Source: DASSFZ01 sp036514635
Lineage (GTDB): Bacteria > Chloroflexota > Anaerolineae > Fen-1058
Assembly (NCBI GenBank): GCA_036514635.1
Contig: DATBWU010000325.1
Span: 1-7,157, forward strand
Length of the DNA stretch: 7,157 nucleotides
Direction of reading: 5' to 3'
Part shown: piece after piece, positions 6,155 through 7,157 of the stretch
Numbering within the stretch: the stretch's first letter is position 1
Layout: each line of letters starts with the position of its first letter
Made by a program: the position numbers and the translations under genes
The notes under the pieces: generated by a model
Told to the model about the DNA's origin: nothing
Database searches by the model: none
What the model saw: the letters and a program-made list of their open reading frames with translations, nothing else

Positions 6155-6943
6155 ATGTCTGCGAAGTTACCGGTCGTCATTCTGTGTGGCGGTGAAAGCA
6201 CGCGGATGCGCGGGTCGGGGATGGACGATCGGCCTAAGCCGCTGATCCCGATCGGCGATCGGCCCGTGCTGTGGCACATCATGAAGATATACGCCGCATT
6301 CGGCCACACCGACTTCGTGCTGGCGCTCGGCTATCGCGGCGAGATGATCAGGCGCTACTTCCTCGAATACGAGCCGATGAGTCGCGATTTCACGCTGGAG
6401 CTGGGCCACGGCCAGCGCATTGAGTATCATGCCGATCATGCGGAGTCGGATTGGCGCGTGACCCTGGCCGACACCGGCGTGAATGTCCAGAAGGGCGCGC
6501 GCATCAAAAAGGTCGAACCCTATATCCAGACGGATCGATTCTTTGCGACGTATGGCGATGGCGTAGCCAACATCGACATTCACAGCCTGCTCGCCTTTCA
6601 CCGCCGGCATGGACGGCTGGCAACGGTGACGGGTGTCCGGCCATTTTCGCAGTTCGGCGTGATGGAGACCGATGGCGACTTCGTGACCGGTTTCCGGGAG
6701 AAGCCGCAGGTCGAAGGCTGCGTCAACGGTGGCTTCTTCGTCTTCGAGCGCGGCGTCTTCGATTATCTGGTTGGATCGGACGATTTGGATTTGGAGCAGG
6801 AACCGCTTCAGAACCTGGCGCGCGATCGCCAGTTGTGCGTGTATCGGCACGATGGATTCTGGCGCGCGATGGATACTTTCAAGGACGTGCAGGCACTGAC
6901 GATGATCTGGGAAAGCGGTGAAGCCCCGTGGAAGGTTTGGTAG
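6155..6943 (+). CDS. rfbF: Glucose-1-phosphate cytidylyltransferase (RfbF/DdhA-like)
   Basis: 262 residues from ATG 6155, close to the usual 257 or so. The enzyme joins CTP and glucose 1-phosphate to CDP-glucose, the first step to CDP-3,6-dideoxyhexoses for O-antigen or other surface glycans. Visible features are the nucleotide-binding start (VVILCGGESTRM), RPKPLIPIGDRPVLWHIMKI, the metal-binding YGDGVANIDI, FREKP, NGGFFVFE, EQEPLQNLA, and a C-terminal GFWRAMDTFKDVQ ... APWKVW typical of RfbF. The glycine-rich loop reads GGEST where the family normally has GGxGT. A GTG at 6104 would add 17 residues (MKRDYVLRITF...) encoded by the heptamer hairpin; I prefer 6155 because homology begins there. 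A probable rfbH follows. Other sugar-1-phosphate nucleotidylyltransferases are possible but the C-terminus argues for CDP-glucose. Confidence 0.88.
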   Translation: MSAKLPVVILCGGESTRMRGSGMDDRPKPLIPIGDRPVLWHIMKIYAAFGHTDFVLALGYRGEMIRRYFLEYEPMSRDFTLELGHGQRIEYHADHAESDWRVTLADTGVNVQKGARIKKVEPYIQTDRFFATYGDGVANIDIHSLLAFHRRHGRLATVTGVRPFSQFGVMETDGDFVTGFREKPQVEGCVNGGFFVFERGVFDYLVGSDDLDLEQEPLQNLARDRQLCVYRHDGFWRAMDTFKDVQALTMIWESGEAPWKVW

Positions 6944-6990
6944 TTTGATAGTTTGCTGGTTTGATAGTTTGCTGGTTTGATAGTTTGTTC
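6935..6990 (+). repeat. Octamer array at the 3' end of rfbF (7 units)
   Basis: Seven phased 8-bp units in which GTTTGATA and GTTTGCTG alternate (16-bp higher-order period). The first unit overlaps the TAG stop (6941-6943). Further TAGs at 6949, 6965 and 6981 close all three frames. Orientation relative to the gene is the same as in the array after the transglycosylase gene. Confidence 0.9.
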
Positions 6991-7016
6991 AAAGATAGGC
7001 GGTGAGAACGAATTAT

Positions 7017-7157
7017 ATGGACACGCGCGTGGCAGAACCAACCAACCAGCTAACGAACCAACCAGCCAACCAACCAACTGGCTATCCACCCGATCCGGCT
7101 GAGACCCTGCGCCAGGACATCCTGGAGAAAGTGGCGGAATACTACCGGCTCAAGCAC
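7017..7157 (+). CDS. rfbH: N-terminus of a probable CDP-4-dehydro-6-deoxyglucose 3-dehydrase (RfbH/DdhC), truncated by window end
   Basis: 47 codons are open from ATG 7017 to the window edge. A possible ribosome binding site GGTGAG is at 7001-7006, somewhat distant. Residues 7-24 are a low-complexity stretch (EPTNQLTNQPANQPTG) encoded by an octamer array. Then LRQDILEKVAEYYRLKH resembles the first helix of RfbH proteins, PLP/iron-sulfur enzymes that remove the C3 hydroxyl of CDP-4-keto-6-deoxyglucose. The position right after a glucose-1-phosphate cytidylyltransferase fits that pathway. The catalytic core is outside the window, so the call rests on one helix plus context. Confidence 0.62.
   Translation, partial: MDTRVAEPTNQLTNQPANQPTGYPPDPAETLRQDILEKVAEYYRLKH
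7034..7089 (+). repeat. Octamer array inside the rfbH coding start (7 units)
   Basis: Seven phased 8-bp units (CCAACCAG, CTAACGAA, CCAACCAG, CCAACCAA, CCAACTGG, with weaker edge units) translated in frame. They are the inverse orientation of the rfbF 3' array 44 bp upstream (CCAACCAG against CTGGTTTG), so the two could pair in a joint transcript. Confidence 0.82.

Overview
The window is GC-rich bacterial DNA, most likely from the phylum Chloroflexota. This is inferred from several signs: a lipoprotein with a proline-threonine-rich tether, a sensor kinase with a Gln in its H-box, a copy of the widespread TGAGCGCAGCGAAG palindromic repeat, and spacers built from short tandem repeats. No ribosomal RNA or marker gene is present to settle the taxonomy.

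Layout: (1) 1-1740, minus strand: a membrane sensor histidine kinase, cut off by the window edge. (2) 1741-2081: a spacer with octamer arrays, a palindromic MITE-like insertion and a probable promoter for the kinase. (3) 2082-4670, minus strand: a TPR-rich lipoprotein ending in a lytic transglycosylase (SLT) domain. (4) 4671-5038: a divergent control region with two good sigma70-type promoters, an 18-unit octamer array between them, and a structured leader RNA ahead of mtnA. (5) 5039-6100, plus strand: mtnA, methylthioribose-1-phosphate isomerase. (6) 6155-6943, plus strand: glucose-1-phosphate cytidylyltransferase (rfbF-like). (7) 7017-end, plus strand: the first 47 codons of a probable rfbH, the next CDP-deoxysugar gene.

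The two gene blocks diverge from the 4671-5038 control region. The minus-strand block concerns the cell envelope (peptidoglycan cleavage) and signalling. The plus-strand block starts with methionine salvage and continues into CDP-3,6-dideoxyhexose synthesis for surface polysaccharide. The rfbF-rfbH pairing supports both of those calls.

The most unusual property is shared by the whole window. Every junction between genes contains short, strictly phased tandem repeats. The period is 8 bp at most sites and 7 bp at the mtnA/rfbF junction. The repeats overlap all three stop codons seen here, carry two -35 boxes, and are translated in frame in two proteins. On the sense strand, arrays at gene 5' ends read like YCRACYAN, while arrays after stop codons read as its reverse complement (TAGTTKG). 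A second item is a hairpin followed by a U-run in the mtnA leader, which looks like an attenuator or an unrecognised riboswitch.
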